Source: Bacteroidales bacterium CF
Lineage (GTDB): Bacteria; Bacteroidota; Bacteroidia; Bacteroidales; UBA932
Reading direction: 5' to 3'
Assembly (NCBI GenBank): GCA_000473305.1
Contig: CP006772.1
Coordinates: 1,984,001 to 2,048,000 of the forward strand
Length of the DNA stretch: 64,000 nt
Shown piece by piece: positions 8,452-17,993 of this stretch. The notes under the pieces were generated by a model. It ran no database searches. It was given only the letters and a program-made list of their open reading frames with translations, and was not told where the DNA came from. The first letter of the stretch is position 1, and each line of letters opens with the position of its first letter. A program made the translations under genes and the position numbers.

Positions 8452-8589
8452 TCCCCCGTTGCTCCCCGTGACAATACTTTCTCGTCATTTTACGGCAAAA
8501 AATCGTTGAATCGCCGGATTTTCCCGATAAAAATAGAAAATTAAATGGTACTTTTAGCATTCAAAATCACAATTAACAGACACAATCAG

Positions 8590-9003
8590 ATGAAGAGGGC
8601 CATATTTACCATTGCAGCCATATTGTTATGCCTTACACTTAAGGCACAATACAACAAAGAGATTATCAGGCAGGTATTAATGCAGGGAGATACAACCTAC
8701 TCAGGTCAGAACATTAACTTTCCCGCAGGAAACGCCGCAATCTCGATAACTAAAGTTATAATCCCCAAAGGTACCTCAACAGGATGGCATAAACATGAAA
8801 ACCATGTTTTTGCTTATGTGCAGCAGGGTACCCTTACACTCGAGCTTGAAAACGGGTACAGCAGGGAGTTCAAAAAAGATTCCACCATCGCTGAGGTTGT
8901 GAACACTCAGCACAACGGAGCGAACAAAGGCAAAGAGGATGTCGTGCTGATTGTATTCCAGACATTGCCGGGTAAAAACCAGACGTTGCCGGGTAAGAAA
9001 TAG
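8590..9003 (+). CDS. Exported cupin-domain protein
   Basis: A 137-residue protein with a signal peptide (MKRAIFTIAAILLCLTLKAQ) and a single cupin barrel. The metal-type motif is GTSTGWHKHENHVFAYVQQG, with two His and one Glu/His as likely ligands. The start at 8590 is chosen over the in-frame ATG at 8545 because it places the signal peptide at the N-terminus. Substrate unknown; small periplasmic cupins of this kind are often annotated only by fold. The C-terminus is an exact doubling of a seven-residue unit (QTLPGKN then QTLPGKK) coming from a 21-bp tandem duplication. Confidence 0.82.
   Translation: MKRAIFTIAAILLCLTLKAQYNKEIIRQVLMQGDTTYSGQNINFPAGNAAISITKVIIPKGTSTGWHKHENHVFAYVQQGTLTLELENGYSREFKKDSTIAEVVNTQHNGANKGKEDVVLIVFQTLPGKNQTLPGKK
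8959..9000 (+). repeat. 21-bp tandem duplication at the 3' end of the cupin gene
   Basis: Units 8959-8979 and 8980-9000 match in 18 of 21 positions and encode QTLPGKN and QTLPGKK, directly before the stop. The reading frame is kept. It looks like a recent slippage event. Confidence 0.85.
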
Positions 9004-9005
9004 TC

Positions 9006-10367
9006 TCACACTAATTTATCCACCCACTTTTTCTTAGAGTCTGTATAAGGGGGATATTTTAAATCAAACTCTCCCTTGTTGGGTTTCTCGAAAACCGGTT
9101 TCTGGTGAGAAAATGCCATAAATCCAAACTTCCCGTGGTAGTTTCCTATTCCTGAATTTCCGACTCCTCCGAACGGAAGTTTATCGTTTGCAATATGCAT
9201 TATTGTATCATTGATGCACCCTCCGCCGAATGATAATTTGTTCACAAAACTGCTTTTCTGCTTTTCTTCATTTGAAAAAAGATAGGCAGACAGGGGCTTC
9301 TCGAAGGAGAGTATTTTATCAAGGACCTCCTCGAAATCTGTAAAGCCTATAACCGGCAAAAGAGGACCGAATATCTCCTCCTGCATTACTGCGTCACTCC
9401 ACCCTACATTATCCATTATGGTAGGCTGGATATAAAGCGTCTCCTGATTGAATCCTCCGCCGTAAACGACCTTTGTGCTGTCAATCATTTTAACTACCCT
9501 TTCAAAATTACGCTTGTTTATTATTTTCACGTAGTTCTCAGAGCCGTCCACATAATTGGAACTCTCAATCCTCTCCGTTATCAGATCCAGCAGCCTCTCT
9601 CTCACGCACTCCTCCACCAGCAGATAGTCAGGAGCAATGCAGGTCTGCCCGGCATTGAGGAACTTACCCCAGACAATCCTTTTCGCAGCAATCCTGAGGT
9701 CAGCACTCTTTGCAACAATGACGGGAGACTTTCCCCCAAGCTCCAGAGTAACAGGAGTCAGATTCCTCGCCGCTGCCTCATATACTATTCTGCCAACTTT
9801 AGTACTTCCGGTAAAAAATATCTTGTCATAGGGGAATTTCAGCAACTCTGTGGTCTCCTCAACCCCACCCTGAACGACATAGAGGAATTCGGGCGGGAAA
9901 TTGTCGTTGATTATCTCCGCCATGACCCTCATTGTATTGGCCGGGAGCTCACTCGGCTTGATAATGCATGTATTTCCCGCAGCCACGGCAGTTATCACAG
10001 GTAAAAGCGTAAGCTGATATGGATAATTCCATGCCCCAATTATCAGCGTACAACCCAACGGTTCATAATAGATCCTGCTTTTGCCCGGGAAATTAATCAT
10101 ATTGGTCTTTATCTTCTCCTGCTTGCTCAATCTTGAGATATTCTTAAGAAAATACTCTATCTCTGAGTACATAATACTGAGCTCCGTTGTATATGTGTCA
10201 AATTTAGATTTAGCAAAATCTTCATATATAGCCCCATACAGCTTCTCCTCATTAGCCTTAAGCAGCCCCTTCAGCTTCAGAAGCTGCCTCTTTCTAAAAT
10301 CTATATCTTTTGTTTGCTGTGATCTGAAAAAAGCCTGCTGCGATTGAAATAATGACTGAAGATTCAT
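9006..10367 (-). CDS. Aldehyde dehydrogenase (class 3-like)
   Basis: A 453-residue NAD(P)-dependent aldehyde dehydrogenase oxidising aldehydes to acids. The catalytic Cys243 is in GQTCIAPDYLL and the general base Glu209 in ELGGKSPVIVA; the nucleotide-binding turn FFTGSTKVGR is just before. The length and Cys/Glu positions fit the shorter ALDH3 type (fatty or aromatic aldehydes) rather than the 480-500 residue ALDH1/2 type. It ends 3 bases from the convergent cupin gene. It may detoxify aldehydes or recycle long-chain fatty aldehyde; the sequence does not fix the substrate. Confidence 0.93.
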   Translation of the reverse strand: MNLQSLFQSQQAFFRSQQTKDIDFRKRQLLKLKGLLKANEEKLYGAIYEDFAKSKFDTYTTELSIMYSEIEYFLKNISRLSKQEKIKTNMINFPGKSRIYYEPLGCTLIIGAWNYPYQLTLLPVITAVAAGNTCIIKPSELPANTMRVMAEIINDNFPPEFLYVVQGGVEETTELLKFPYDKIFFTGSTKVGRIVYEAAARNLTPVTLELGGKSPVIVAKSADLRIAAKRIVWGKFLNAGQTCIAPDYLLVEECVRERLLDLITERIESSNYVDGSENYVKIINKRNFERVVKMIDSTKVVYGGGFNQETLYIQPTIMDNVGWSDAVMQEEIFGPLLPVIGFTDFEEVLDKILSFEKPLSAYLFSNEEKQKSSFVNKLSFGGGCINDTIMHIANDKLPFGGVGNSGIGNYHGKFGFMAFSHQKPVFEKPNKGEFDLKYPPYTDSKKKWVDKLV

Positions 10368-10405
10368 TTTTTATTTTTTATTAATTCAAAAAACTTTAAC
10401 AATAT

Positions 10406-11530
10406 CTATTCCGCAATCACTATGACCGGATTTGAAAACTCGTCGAGACTCTCTGTGTTTTTGCACCCCTTGGAGGCAAGAAACCGGGCAAATGCCGTTC
10501 TTGTACTATCCTGATTATTTTTTGTATAATTCATATTAGAAATATCGACAAAATCTATGAATGCATCACCGCTTACCCATTTCGGGTAAAATATAAGATT
10601 AAGACCTTCGGTATAACGGAAGTCTGCCTTGTAACACGAGTCATCTTGTTTGGAAATAATATACATCTCGTGTCTGGCAGTATCTATATAAATATCAAGA
10701 TAGATAAAATTCCCATCTTCCAAATAGTTGTATATCACAACCAACCCCTTGGTCTTATTTCCCACATCGGAAAAAACCTCTTCAATGGACACTTTCCTGT
10801 CAAAATCAAATGAATATCTGTAATCCAGTTCGTGAGTCTGTGGGTTGTAGGTAAAGATAGTATCCTGAAATTGCTGTTGATAAATGACATCTTTACCATA
10901 CTTGATAAAAGACTTATAAACCGGGAAAAAAACCGGATTCTCAGAATTAAAGAAAAAGTTGTTCTTATTTGTGGCCAAGGTGTCTCCCTCTTGAGAAATC
11001 TCTGCAAGACGCAACTTTTCAATTCCCTGAACGGCTTGCTTACTGAGTAACACATTGTTGTTCTGAAGCAGTATTCCATTATTGAAGCAAGGTATATGTG
11101 ATATATCCTTAATATGATTACCATCCAGATCAAATAACATTATTTTAAACAAATCAAATAAGACCAGCAAGTTCTTATCTTCTTCAATAAAGAGTTGCCT
11201 TACTGAAAAGAACTCTCCGGGGCCTCTGCCGCAATTTGATATCTTTTTTAAAAATTTTCCATTTTTCGAAAACACAAATACATTATCAGGATTTGCCGAA
11301 ACGATATAGATACGCTCCTTTGTCTGGCTGATGCATGAAATTAAGCCCACCTGAGCTTCCTGCGTCGTCTCTAACGGAATAAATTTCAACGTTTTTCCAA
11401 TTTGATCCAATGTAATTGTCTTCTTTGTACTCTTTATCTCATCATATAGAAAAGCTCTCTTGCCTGTTTTGCTTTCACGACAAGAAATAATGGATAATAA
11501 ACAAATGGTTATTACGACAAATCTTTTCAT
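10406..11530 (-). CDS. 6-bladed beta-propeller lipoprotein
   Basis: A 374-residue protein with a lipoprotein signal: basic start, hydrophobic core and the lipobox IISC with Cys17. The body repeats propeller-blade patterns (DNVFVFSKNGKFLKKISNCG, KIMLFDLDGNHIKDI) of the 6-bladed beta-propeller family common in Bacteroidales. Such proteins are usually outer-membrane or periplasmic lipoproteins of unknown ligand. It is a single gene, divergent from the S9 peptidase; the divergent region contains palindromic element copy 2. Confidence 0.82.
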   Translation of the reverse strand: MKRFVVITICLLSIISCRESKTGKRAFLYDEIKSTKKTITLDQIGKTLKFIPLETTQEAQVGLISCISQTKERIYIVSANPDNVFVFSKNGKFLKKISNCGRGPGEFFSVRQLFIEEDKNLLVLFDLFKIMLFDLDGNHIKDISHIPCFNNGILLQNNNVLLSKQAVQGIEKLRLAEISQEGDTLATNKNNFFFNSENPVFFPVYKSFIKYGKDVIYQQQFQDTIFTYNPQTHELDYRYSFDFDRKVSIEEVFSDVGNKTKGLVVIYNYLEDGNFIYLDIYIDTARHEMYIISKQDDSCYKADFRYTEGLNLIFYPKWVSGDAFIDFVDISNMNYTKNNQDSTRTAFARFLASKGCKNTESLDEFSNPVIVIAE

Positions 11531-11592
11531 ATTTTAAGTTCTAATGTATCAGCTTGGTTTTTAATTTATTGCAATATAAGTATATTTTTATT

Positions 11593-11711
11593 TTTAGTGG
11601 CACTGATTTTTCTATATTTCTCGTAATCTACAAGATAGATATATCACACAAATACCCTCCATTCTGTATATACCTATTTATCAACAATATAGAAAAATCA
11701 GTGCCACTAAA
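11593..11711. repeat. Palindromic intergenic element, copy 2
   Basis: Arms 11593-11618 and 11686-11711 are a perfect 26-bp inverted repeat with a 67-base spacer. The outer sequence TTTAGTGGCACTGATTTTTC is shared with copy 3, and the match with copy 3 runs further left into a TTTTTATTTT stretch. The spacer contains CACACAAATAC, also present in copy 3. It sits between divergent genes, 32 bases before the S9 peptidase ATG, with the right arm reaching the -33 region of the presumed promoter. Confidence 0.85.
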
Positions 11712-11719
11712 GAAATCCT

Positions 11720-11727
11720 TATATTTG
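11720..11727 (+). promoter_or_regulatory. -7 promoter element TATATTTG
   Basis: TATATTTG matches the TAnnTTTG consensus and lies 16 bases ahead of the S9 peptidase ATG. The expected -33 position falls in the right arm of palindromic element copy 2, where no clear TTTG is seen, so the repeat may supply or alter the upstream promoter half. Confidence 0.5.
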
Positions 11728-11743
11728 CATCAAATTTCTAAAA

Positions 11744-14353
11744 ATGAAAAAGAGCCCCACTTTCGCTAAAATGCTGCTTTCTGCAGCACTCTTAATTCCG
11801 GCCACATTTATAAACAATAGTAACCTTAAGGCTCAGAGCAAACAGCTTGACAGTACGGTATTTGACACATGGAGAACTTGTGAATCGCTCGCAATCTCTG
11901 ACGATGCTTCCTGGAGTATTGCCACATATAAAAACAAGAAGGACGGGACAATTCTTGTTGTCAAGATTGACAAACTCAGGTTAAAAAAGGAGATCAAAGG
12001 TGGTAAAGATATTGAGATGTTTGACGGGCAGAGGTCTGCAATATTTTTTGTAAAGGATTCTCTATACTGTATTAATGGTATTAACGGAAAAATTGATACG
12101 TTGGGGAAGACCAAAAATGCTGTTGTAGACAAGAAATCTCCATTTATAACTTATATTAAAGGCAACACCCTCTATCTGAAAAACACTACGGACGGAAGGA
12201 TTGACTCCGTGCAACACACCAGAACCAGAGTATTTGCGACTTCTGAATTGCTGGTTGCCGTTACCGGTCAAAACGGAACTACTACAATAACAGGTCTCAA
12301 TCTTAAAGGGAAGAACGGAATTGAAAGGGTTACTCTTTACAGCGGAGATTTATATATAGACGGCATCTCGTGTGACAAGAGCGGAAAGCGGTTGGTATTC
12401 TATTCCGGTAAAGATTCCCTTTTCAGCAATCCTCAGATTTCGGCTCTTGATATAAAGACTAAATCCCTGACCAATTTCAATATTGAGAGAAGTCTGCTTC
12501 CTCAGGACAGAAAGTTCAACGTAAAGAAGGGGGTTGAGTTCTCCTCTGACGGGAGTTATCTGAAATTTGAAATTGAATTGGCGACCGATTCGTTGGCAAA
12601 GCCTAAAGGAAAGGTTGCCAAACCAGCCTTCGAGTACGAATTGTGGAGATGGAACGACACACTTATTCCACTTAAGCAGAAAAAGGGGCCCACTCAGTTT
12701 GCCAAGAGCCTGAAATGTGTCTACTATCCTCAGACAGGAAAATTTATTCAGCTTTCAAAAGGAAAAGGTGTCTACCTGCAGGTCGAGGATGATTCACCTT
12801 ATGGATTTGAATTTGACGAGACTCCCTACATGATGACCTCTGATTGGGAGGATCCTACTCCAAGAGATATTTTATGCACTGACGTTAAAACAGGTGAGAG
12901 AAAGACTCTTCTCCGCAAGTTCAAGGGCAATTTCACTGTATCTCCGAGGACGCCGCATATTTTCATATTCGACTCTGATGCTGCGGCTTGGTTCATAATA
13001 GATATCAAAAGCGGAGAGCGGGTATGTATATCGGATCTTCTGCCATACCCTGTAATCAACGAGGAGTTTGATCAGCCGCAGCCGGCAGGAAGTTACGGAC
13101 AGGGCGGACTGACAAATGACAACCAGTATTTCATTGTCTATGACAAGTATGACGTTTGGGCGCTTCCCGCTTCCGGAATTGGAGAACCCATAGCCATCAC
13201 AAACGGATACGGCAGGAAAAACAATATCAGGTTCAAAGTACTGAAACTCGAGGATAAAGGTGATAAGAAGATTGGAGTAAATCTTAAAGAAGATATCCTG
13301 CTTGAATCCACTAATCTTGGAAACATGCACAGCGGTTTTTACAAAGTCAGCATAGGTAAAGATCCAATAAAACTGCTCGAGGAGGCATGCAAGTTTTCAT
13401 TTAACAGGAATCTGGGCAAGAGCAATTATGTGATAAAGCGCGAACGTTTTGAAGAGGCTCCGGATTTCTGGCTTGCTGACAAGAATTTCAGACTTCTCAT
13501 GAGGCTTACGGATCTGAACGAGCAAACCAGGGATTTCGCGATAGGGACCTCTGAGGTGATATCATGGAAGGACAGTGCCGACGTGGAGCAGAGAGGCGTT
13601 CTCTACACTCCGGAGGGGTATGATTCCTCTAAAAGATACCCTGTTATTGTCTATTTTTATGAGACAATGACCCAGGATGCATTTAAATTTTATGTCCCGG
13701 AGCCTACCGAGTCCACAATAAATCCAATAATGTTCGTAAGCCGCGGATATGTGGTCTTTATGCCTGATATTCATTATGAAATCGGATGGCCAGGAAAAAG
13801 CTGCGTGAATGCAGTTGTCAGTGGTACAGAATACATCATCAGCAAAGGCATTGCCGATCCTGAAAGAATAGGAGTACAAGGTCACAGCTGGGGAGGGTAT
13901 CAGGTTGCATATCTGATTACCCAGTCTGATATTTTCAAATGTGCCTGCTCGGAGGCTGCAGTTTCAAATATGACCTCAGCCTACACTGGCATAAGAAGTA
14001 CAGCCGGGGCACCGAGGATGTTTATGTACGAATGCACACAGAGCCGTATCGGTGGCACACTTTGGGAAAAACAGGAGAACTATATAAAGAATTCGGCCAC
14101 ATTCTATCTGGATCAGGTTACAACCCCGCTTCTCTCGAGACATTGTGATGCAGACGAGGCTGTCCCTTATTCTCAGGGGCTTGAGCTTTTCCTTGGCCTC
14201 AAGAGGCTTGGCAAACAAGTCTGGATGTTCAACTACAAGGGTGTAGGACACAACATTCGCCCATGGGAGGTCAAAATGGACTGGTCAAGAAGGATGGATG
14301 AATACTTTGACTACTATTTGATGGATAAGCGGAAACCATCCTGGATGAAGTGA
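11744..14353 (+). CDS. S9-family (prolyl oligopeptidase-type) exported serine peptidase
   Basis: An 869-residue protein with a signal peptide at about 1-31 and a divergent beta-propeller over about 40-590. The alpha/beta-hydrolase domain at about 600-860 has Ser715 in GVQGHSWGGY, Asp802 or Asp804 in HCDADEAVPYSQG, and His836 in GVGHNIR, so the catalytic triad is intact. The family cleaves short peptides, often after proline or releasing dipeptides, and here probably works in the periplasm. It is monocistronic by context, with a TATATTTG element at 11720 and palindromic element copy 2 upstream. Confidence 0.92.
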   Translation: MKKSPTFAKMLLSAALLIPATFINNSNLKAQSKQLDSTVFDTWRTCESLAISDDASWSIATYKNKKDGTILVVKIDKLRLKKEIKGGKDIEMFDGQRSAIFFVKDSLYCINGINGKIDTLGKTKNAVVDKKSPFITYIKGNTLYLKNTTDGRIDSVQHTRTRVFATSELLVAVTGQNGTTTITGLNLKGKNGIERVTLYSGDLYIDGISCDKSGKRLVFYSGKDSLFSNPQISALDIKTKSLTNFNIERSLLPQDRKFNVKKGVEFSSDGSYLKFEIELATDSLAKPKGKVAKPAFEYELWRWNDTLIPLKQKKGPTQFAKSLKCVYYPQTGKFIQLSKGKGVYLQVEDDSPYGFEFDETPYMMTSDWEDPTPRDILCTDVKTGERKTLLRKFKGNFTVSPRTPHIFIFDSDAAAWFIIDIKSGERVCISDLLPYPVINEEFDQPQPAGSYGQGGLTNDNQYFIVYDKYDVWALPASGIGEPIAITNGYGRKNNIRFKVLKLEDKGDKKIGVNLKEDILLESTNLGNMHSGFYKVSIGKDPIKLLEEACKFSFNRNLGKSNYVIKRERFEEAPDFWLADKNFRLLMRLTDLNEQTRDFAIGTSEVISWKDSADVEQRGVLYTPEGYDSSKRYPVIVYFYETMTQDAFKFYVPEPTESTINPIMFVSRGYVVFMPDIHYEIGWPGKSCVNAVVSGTEYIISKGIADPERIGVQGHSWGGYQVAYLITQSDIFKCACSEAAVSNMTSAYTGIRSTAGAPRMFMYECTQSRIGGTLWEKQENYIKNSATFYLDQVTTPLLSRHCDADEAVPYSQGLELFLGLKRLGKQVWMFNYKGVGHNIRPWEVKMDWSRRMDEYFDYYLMDKRKPSWMK

Positions 14354-14379
14354 TTTTTTACTGTTTGATAAATAAATAG

Positions 14380-14408
14380 TTGATTGTGGATTTATTGTCG
14401 TACCTTTG
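14380..14408 (+). promoter_or_regulatory. Promoter of the DEAD-box helicase gene
   Basis: TTG at 14380-14382 and TACCTTTG at 14401-14408 are separated by 18 bases, a good fit to the Bacteroidota -33/-7 promoter. Transcription would start near 14414, giving a 5' leader of about 50 bases before the helicase ATG at 14466, longer than elsewhere in this window. Confidence 0.6.
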
Positions 14409-14465
14409 CGGCCTATACAAAAAGGCCGGTGTTTCTATACGGCTGAATATTTCCAAAAATCATAA

Positions 14466-15590
14466 ATGACATTTAACGAACTGAACATTATTGAGCCGAT
14501 TTTAAAGGCTCTCACCGTAGAGGGTTATACTACCCCTACACCAATCCAGGAACAGGCTATTCCAATTATTCTAAATAATTCCGACATATTAGGCTGCGCT
14601 CAGACAGGAACAGGAAAGACCGCGGCATTTTCTATCCCGATTTTACAAAAGCTCTACAGAAATGTAAAGCAGGGAAGAGACAAAGAGATCAAGGCACTCG
14701 TACTTACTCCGACGAGAGAACTAGCAATACAGATAGGAGAAAGCTTTGAAGCTTACGGCAAATACACCTCACTTAAACACACCGTGATATTCGGAGGTGT
14801 AGGCCAAAGACCGCAGACAGATGCCATAAGAAACGGCGTTGACATTTTGATAGCAACACCCGGAAGGCTTCTTGACCTGATAAACCAGGGCTACATAAAT
14901 CTCAAAAAGATTGACTTCTTTGTCCTTGACGAGGCCGACAGAATGCTTGACATGGGTTTTATCCATGATATCAAGAGAATTCTTCCGCTGCTCCCGTCAA
15001 ACAAGCAGACACTCTTCTTCTCGGCAACCATGCCGCCTGAGATTGCTTCACTTGCAAACTCTATATTGAAAAACCCGAAGAAGGTGGCAGTAACTCCGGT
15101 ATCATCAACTGTTGACACAATTGACCAGTACCTGCTCTATGCCGGAAAAAAGGAGAAAACGGCATTATTGATTGACCTTCTTAAAGACAAAAGCAAAAAG
15201 TCTGTTTTGGTATTCTCCCGCACAAAGCATGGTGCTGATAAAATTGCAAAGTCACTCTGCAATGCAGGGATAGGCACTGCAGCTATTCACGGCAACAAGT
15301 CCCAGAACGCAAGGCAAAGTGCACTGCTCAATTTCAAGAGTCACAAGACCCGCGTTTTAATTGCCACAGACATTGCGGCACGCGGTATTGACATAGACCA
15401 CCTCTCACATGTCATCAACTACGATCTCCCGGAGGTCCCTGAGACCTATGTACACAGAATCGGCAGGACAGGCAGGGCCGGCAATAGCGGTATTGCAATG
15501 TCATTCTGCGATCCGCAGGAGGAGATAAGCAGACTTAAGGATATACAGAAACTTATTGGCAGGAAGATTCCTGTGCTTGCTGACAGGTAA
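14466..15590 (+). CDS. rhlE: DEAD-box RNA helicase, RhlE type
   Basis: A 374-residue two-domain helicase core with a Q motif (PTPIQEQAIP), Walker A AQTGTGKT at 45-52, PTRELAIQ, DEAD in VLDEADRMLDMGF, SAT in FFSATMP, RGIDID and HRIGRTGR. It ends soon after the core, without the long basic tail of many RhlE or CsdA proteins. It unwinds RNA using ATP, probably in ribosome assembly or RNA decay. The unusually long leader is in keeping with cold- or RNA-level regulation but that is not shown. It converges with the STN-CPD gene, with only 8 bases between them. Confidence 0.92.
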   Translation: MTFNELNIIEPILKALTVEGYTTPTPIQEQAIPIILNNSDILGCAQTGTGKTAAFSIPILQKLYRNVKQGRDKEIKALVLTPTRELAIQIGESFEAYGKYTSLKHTVIFGGVGQRPQTDAIRNGVDILIATPGRLLDLINQGYINLKKIDFFVLDEADRMLDMGFIHDIKRILPLLPSNKQTLFFSATMPPEIASLANSILKNPKKVAVTPVSSTVDTIDQYLLYAGKKEKTALLIDLLKDKSKKSVLVFSRTKHGADKIAKSLCNAGIGTAAIHGNKSQNARQSALLNFKSHKTRVLIATDIAARGIDIDHLSHVINYDLPEVPETYVHRIGRTGRAGNSGIAMSFCDPQEEISRLKDIQKLIGRKIPVLADR

Positions 15591-15598
15591 TCTACCTC

Positions 15599-17146
15599 TC
15601 ACCTCTCATAAGAGAAATCATATTTTCTTATAAGCTCTACCAGAGATTTTTCCGGGATCAGTGTATTGAACTGACCCCAGAATTTCTCGTCATAGACATA
15701 AGATTGCTCAGAGAAGAAGTCTCTTGTCGGGACCCTCTCCTCTGCTGTAAATCTTTTTACATTTACGGTATCTGTCTCACAGTTAGCCATTTCAAACCAG
15801 ACATGAACATTTGAGCCGAAAATCTTTCCTCTTTTCTTCATTCTCAATTCCAGATCGGCTCTGACGTGACTCAGATAGTATTTACCACTATACGGAGCAT
15901 AGGAGACCTCATACCTGGCGCTTAACGGTGTTGCTCTTATGTGCCGGCTCTGCCTGAGTACCAAAGTCTCCGCAGATTTGTGCACATAAGAGGGGTTAAT
16001 CTCAAAGGTAGCCTTGAGTAATGCGTAATTCTCGGCGTCCACGTATAATTTCCCGGTAAACAGAGGATCTGTAACCTCCTCCTTTTGTACGAAAGAGAAT
16101 ACCCAAACCCTTCTGTTGTCCAGTACAGTTATGTCTGTATGGGTGAAATCATAGTAATGGTTGTACTGCAGATCCAGAAAATCGGGCAGGTTTTTTATTA
16201 AATCGAGCATCTGACAAGAGTTGATGCTTGACTTTAGCCTTGTCACTAATGTGTCATTGTAACCGGGAGATGTAAGCCTGCGCATCTTCAATATCTTCAC
16301 CTGTTCACTGGAAAGGGATGCCTGAATGCCGGTCTTGTATATCCTAAGAACCGCCTCGGTCAGGTTGAATCCACTCTTGTTATCCACCCCCTCACGGAAG
16401 AAAGTAGTCATATGGACAGGTGAGAGCTGATTGTTTTCCTCCCTGCGCCTGAGCATCTCACGAAGTGCTGCTTTAGGATCAATAATCCGGACAACAATCT
16501 CCTGAAGCGGTATGACCTTCTGGTCAAGAAATATATCGATATTACGACCCGCAATTAATGATGCATCAATGAGTCGGTTCAGATATCCCATATGAGATAT
16601 CCGTATCAGGGCAGTAGAGAGTGAATCGGGAATCTTAAGCATGAACTCTCCGTTTCGGTTTGAGAGAGCGGCCATGGAACTCCCTTCGACATTTACTGTA
16701 CCATAAATTACCGGCTCTCCGGTTATTCGATCCAGTAACTTTCCCCTTATCACAAGCATGCTGTCAACCTGAATCACCGGTTCGGCAACGGGTTCAGTAT
16801 TACTCTTCACATAAGGAAGATAGATCAGGAGATAGCTCCCCTGTATCCTCAACTCAATATTTCCGTTACCTGTAATCTTCCGGACAAGGTCCCGCAGATG
16901 ATAGTCTCCGGGAACCACCCTGACTTTTTTCTCATTATCTACAAGCTCGCTGTCATAAATGAAATAATATCCTGTCAGATCTGAAACCCTGTTGATCATT
17001 TGGTATACTGTCCCCTTTTTCATGTCAAAGCGGACACTAATCTGAGAAGGGTCCGGAGCTGTCTGCTCCTGTGCCCGCAGGATTTGCGGGTAACACTGCA
17101 TAGCGAAGCATATAAGCAAGACAATCAGGATATATTTTTTACTCAT
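15599..17146 (-). CDS. STN-domain plus carboxypeptidase-regulatory-like exported protein
   Basis: A 515-residue exported protein: signal peptide about 1-25; an STN (secretin/TonB short N-terminal) domain about 36-110 (GTVYQMINRVSDLTGYYFIY, YHLRDLVRKI); a CarboxypepD_reg-like domain about 130-215 (LVIRGKLLDRITGEPVIYG); then about 290 residues of unnamed domain. No TonB plug or 22-strand barrel follows. The C-terminal part is paralogous to the protein at 18582-19844, sharing FFRE/FYRE, IYKT, SP..(N/D)DTL and YDE.FW. The gene overlaps fecR by 8 bases. STN domains normally signal to FecR proteins, so this is probably the sensor of the module. Confidence 0.85.
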   Translation of the reverse strand: MSKKYILIVLLICFAMQCYPQILRAQEQTAPDPSQISVRFDMKKGTVYQMINRVSDLTGYYFIYDSELVDNEKKVRVVPGDYHLRDLVRKITGNGNIELRIQGSYLLIYLPYVKSNTEPVAEPVIQVDSMLVIRGKLLDRITGEPVIYGTVNVEGSSMAALSNRNGEFMLKIPDSLSTALIRISHMGYLNRLIDASLIAGRNIDIFLDQKVIPLQEIVVRIIDPKAALREMLRRREENNQLSPVHMTTFFREGVDNKSGFNLTEAVLRIYKTGIQASLSSEQVKILKMRRLTSPGYNDTLVTRLKSSINSCQMLDLIKNLPDFLDLQYNHYYDFTHTDITVLDNRRVWVFSFVQKEEVTDPLFTGKLYVDAENYALLKATFEINPSYVHKSAETLVLRQSRHIRATPLSARYEVSYAPYSGKYYLSHVRADLELRMKKRGKIFGSNVHVWFEMANCETDTVNVKRFTAEERVPTRDFFSEQSYVYDEKFWGQFNTLIPEKSLVELIRKYDFSYER

Positions 17147-17993
17147 ATATCAATATAGCATCCTCTTTGGTCTCAAATTTCAAATTCAGGGCTATACAAA
17201 TCATTTGTGCTATCGATTCCGGTGAGTTGTCGGTAAATGTTGCAGTCAGCCTGCGCTCTTCGAGCGTTTTGTCAACGGAGATCGTTATCCCCTGGGCACC
17301 GCTGTTTGTCATTCGGTTTATGACATTAATCACATCAGCAAGTCTCTCGTCCTTGAAATGTATCTGATCGGAATATCTTGAAAATTGTGTTATGTCAATT
17401 GTAGGTACTACTTTAAGAGACTTCTCCTTAACCGTTGCTGTCTCTCCTGCTGCAACCCTTCCGCTTGTCCCTCCTGACCTGAGAGTTACCTGTACAAGAC
17501 CTGTCCTTACGGAGAGTGACGGGGCCAGTGTGTCAGCCGTCCTGACATTGAACGATGTCCCGAGAACCTTAATCTCCATAACGTTTGCATCTATTATAAA
17601 AGGCGCATTCTTGTCTTTTGCAACCTCAAAAAAAGCATCTCCACTGAGTTTTATCTCTCTTTTATTTTTATCAAATTTCGATGGATATGTAATCTGCGAG
17701 CCTGAGGCCAGATATACTACGGACCCGTCTGCAAGAGTCTTAACCAGTGTTGTGCTTTCACTGTTACTTAGTATCATCATCTCCCTCTTTGAACCGGAGA
17801 GACCGGACAGAATATAAATTGTTGCACAGGCTATCAGAACCAGGGAGGCTGCCAGGCTGAGAGCAAATCTTCCATTGAATGAGGTAATCTCTCCCCTCAC
17901 AGCATTATCATCCAACAGACCGTCCCTCTCAAGTCGATCATGAAGCTTGTTCCATGCAAGGTCTGCCATTCTTTTGTTTTCTGCTGAGTTCAT
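17139..17993 (-). CDS. FecR-family anti-sigma factor
   Basis: A 284-residue protein: a cytoplasmic N-terminus of about 42 residues that would bind the sigma factor, one transmembrane helix at about 43-64, a periplasmic FecR domain at about 75-185 (GDAFFEVAKDKNAPFIID) and a C-terminal STN-like DUF4974 domain at about 205-284. Such proteins hold or activate ECF sigma factors according to a signal from an outer-membrane partner's STN domain. The ATG overlaps the sigma stop codon (ATGA), and its own end overlaps the STN-CPD gene, so sigma, FecR and sensor are made together. Confidence 0.92.
   Translation of the reverse strand: MNSAENKRMADLAWNKLHDRLERDGLLDDNAVRGEITSFNGRFALSLAASLVLIACATIYILSGLSGSKREMMILSNSESTTLVKTLADGSVVYLASGSQITYPSKFDKNKREIKLSGDAFFEVAKDKNAPFIIDANVMEIKVLGTSFNVRTADTLAPSLSVRTGLVQVTLRSGGTSGRVAAGETATVKEKSLKVVPTIDITQFSRYSDQIHFKDERLADVINVINRMTNSGAQGITISVDKTLEERRLTATFTDNSPESIAQMICIALNLKFETKEDAILIYE

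Noticed and set aside
12826-13059. Minus-strand open frame inside the S9 peptidase gene
   Set aside because: Fully contained in a strongly supported gene, no recognisable domain.
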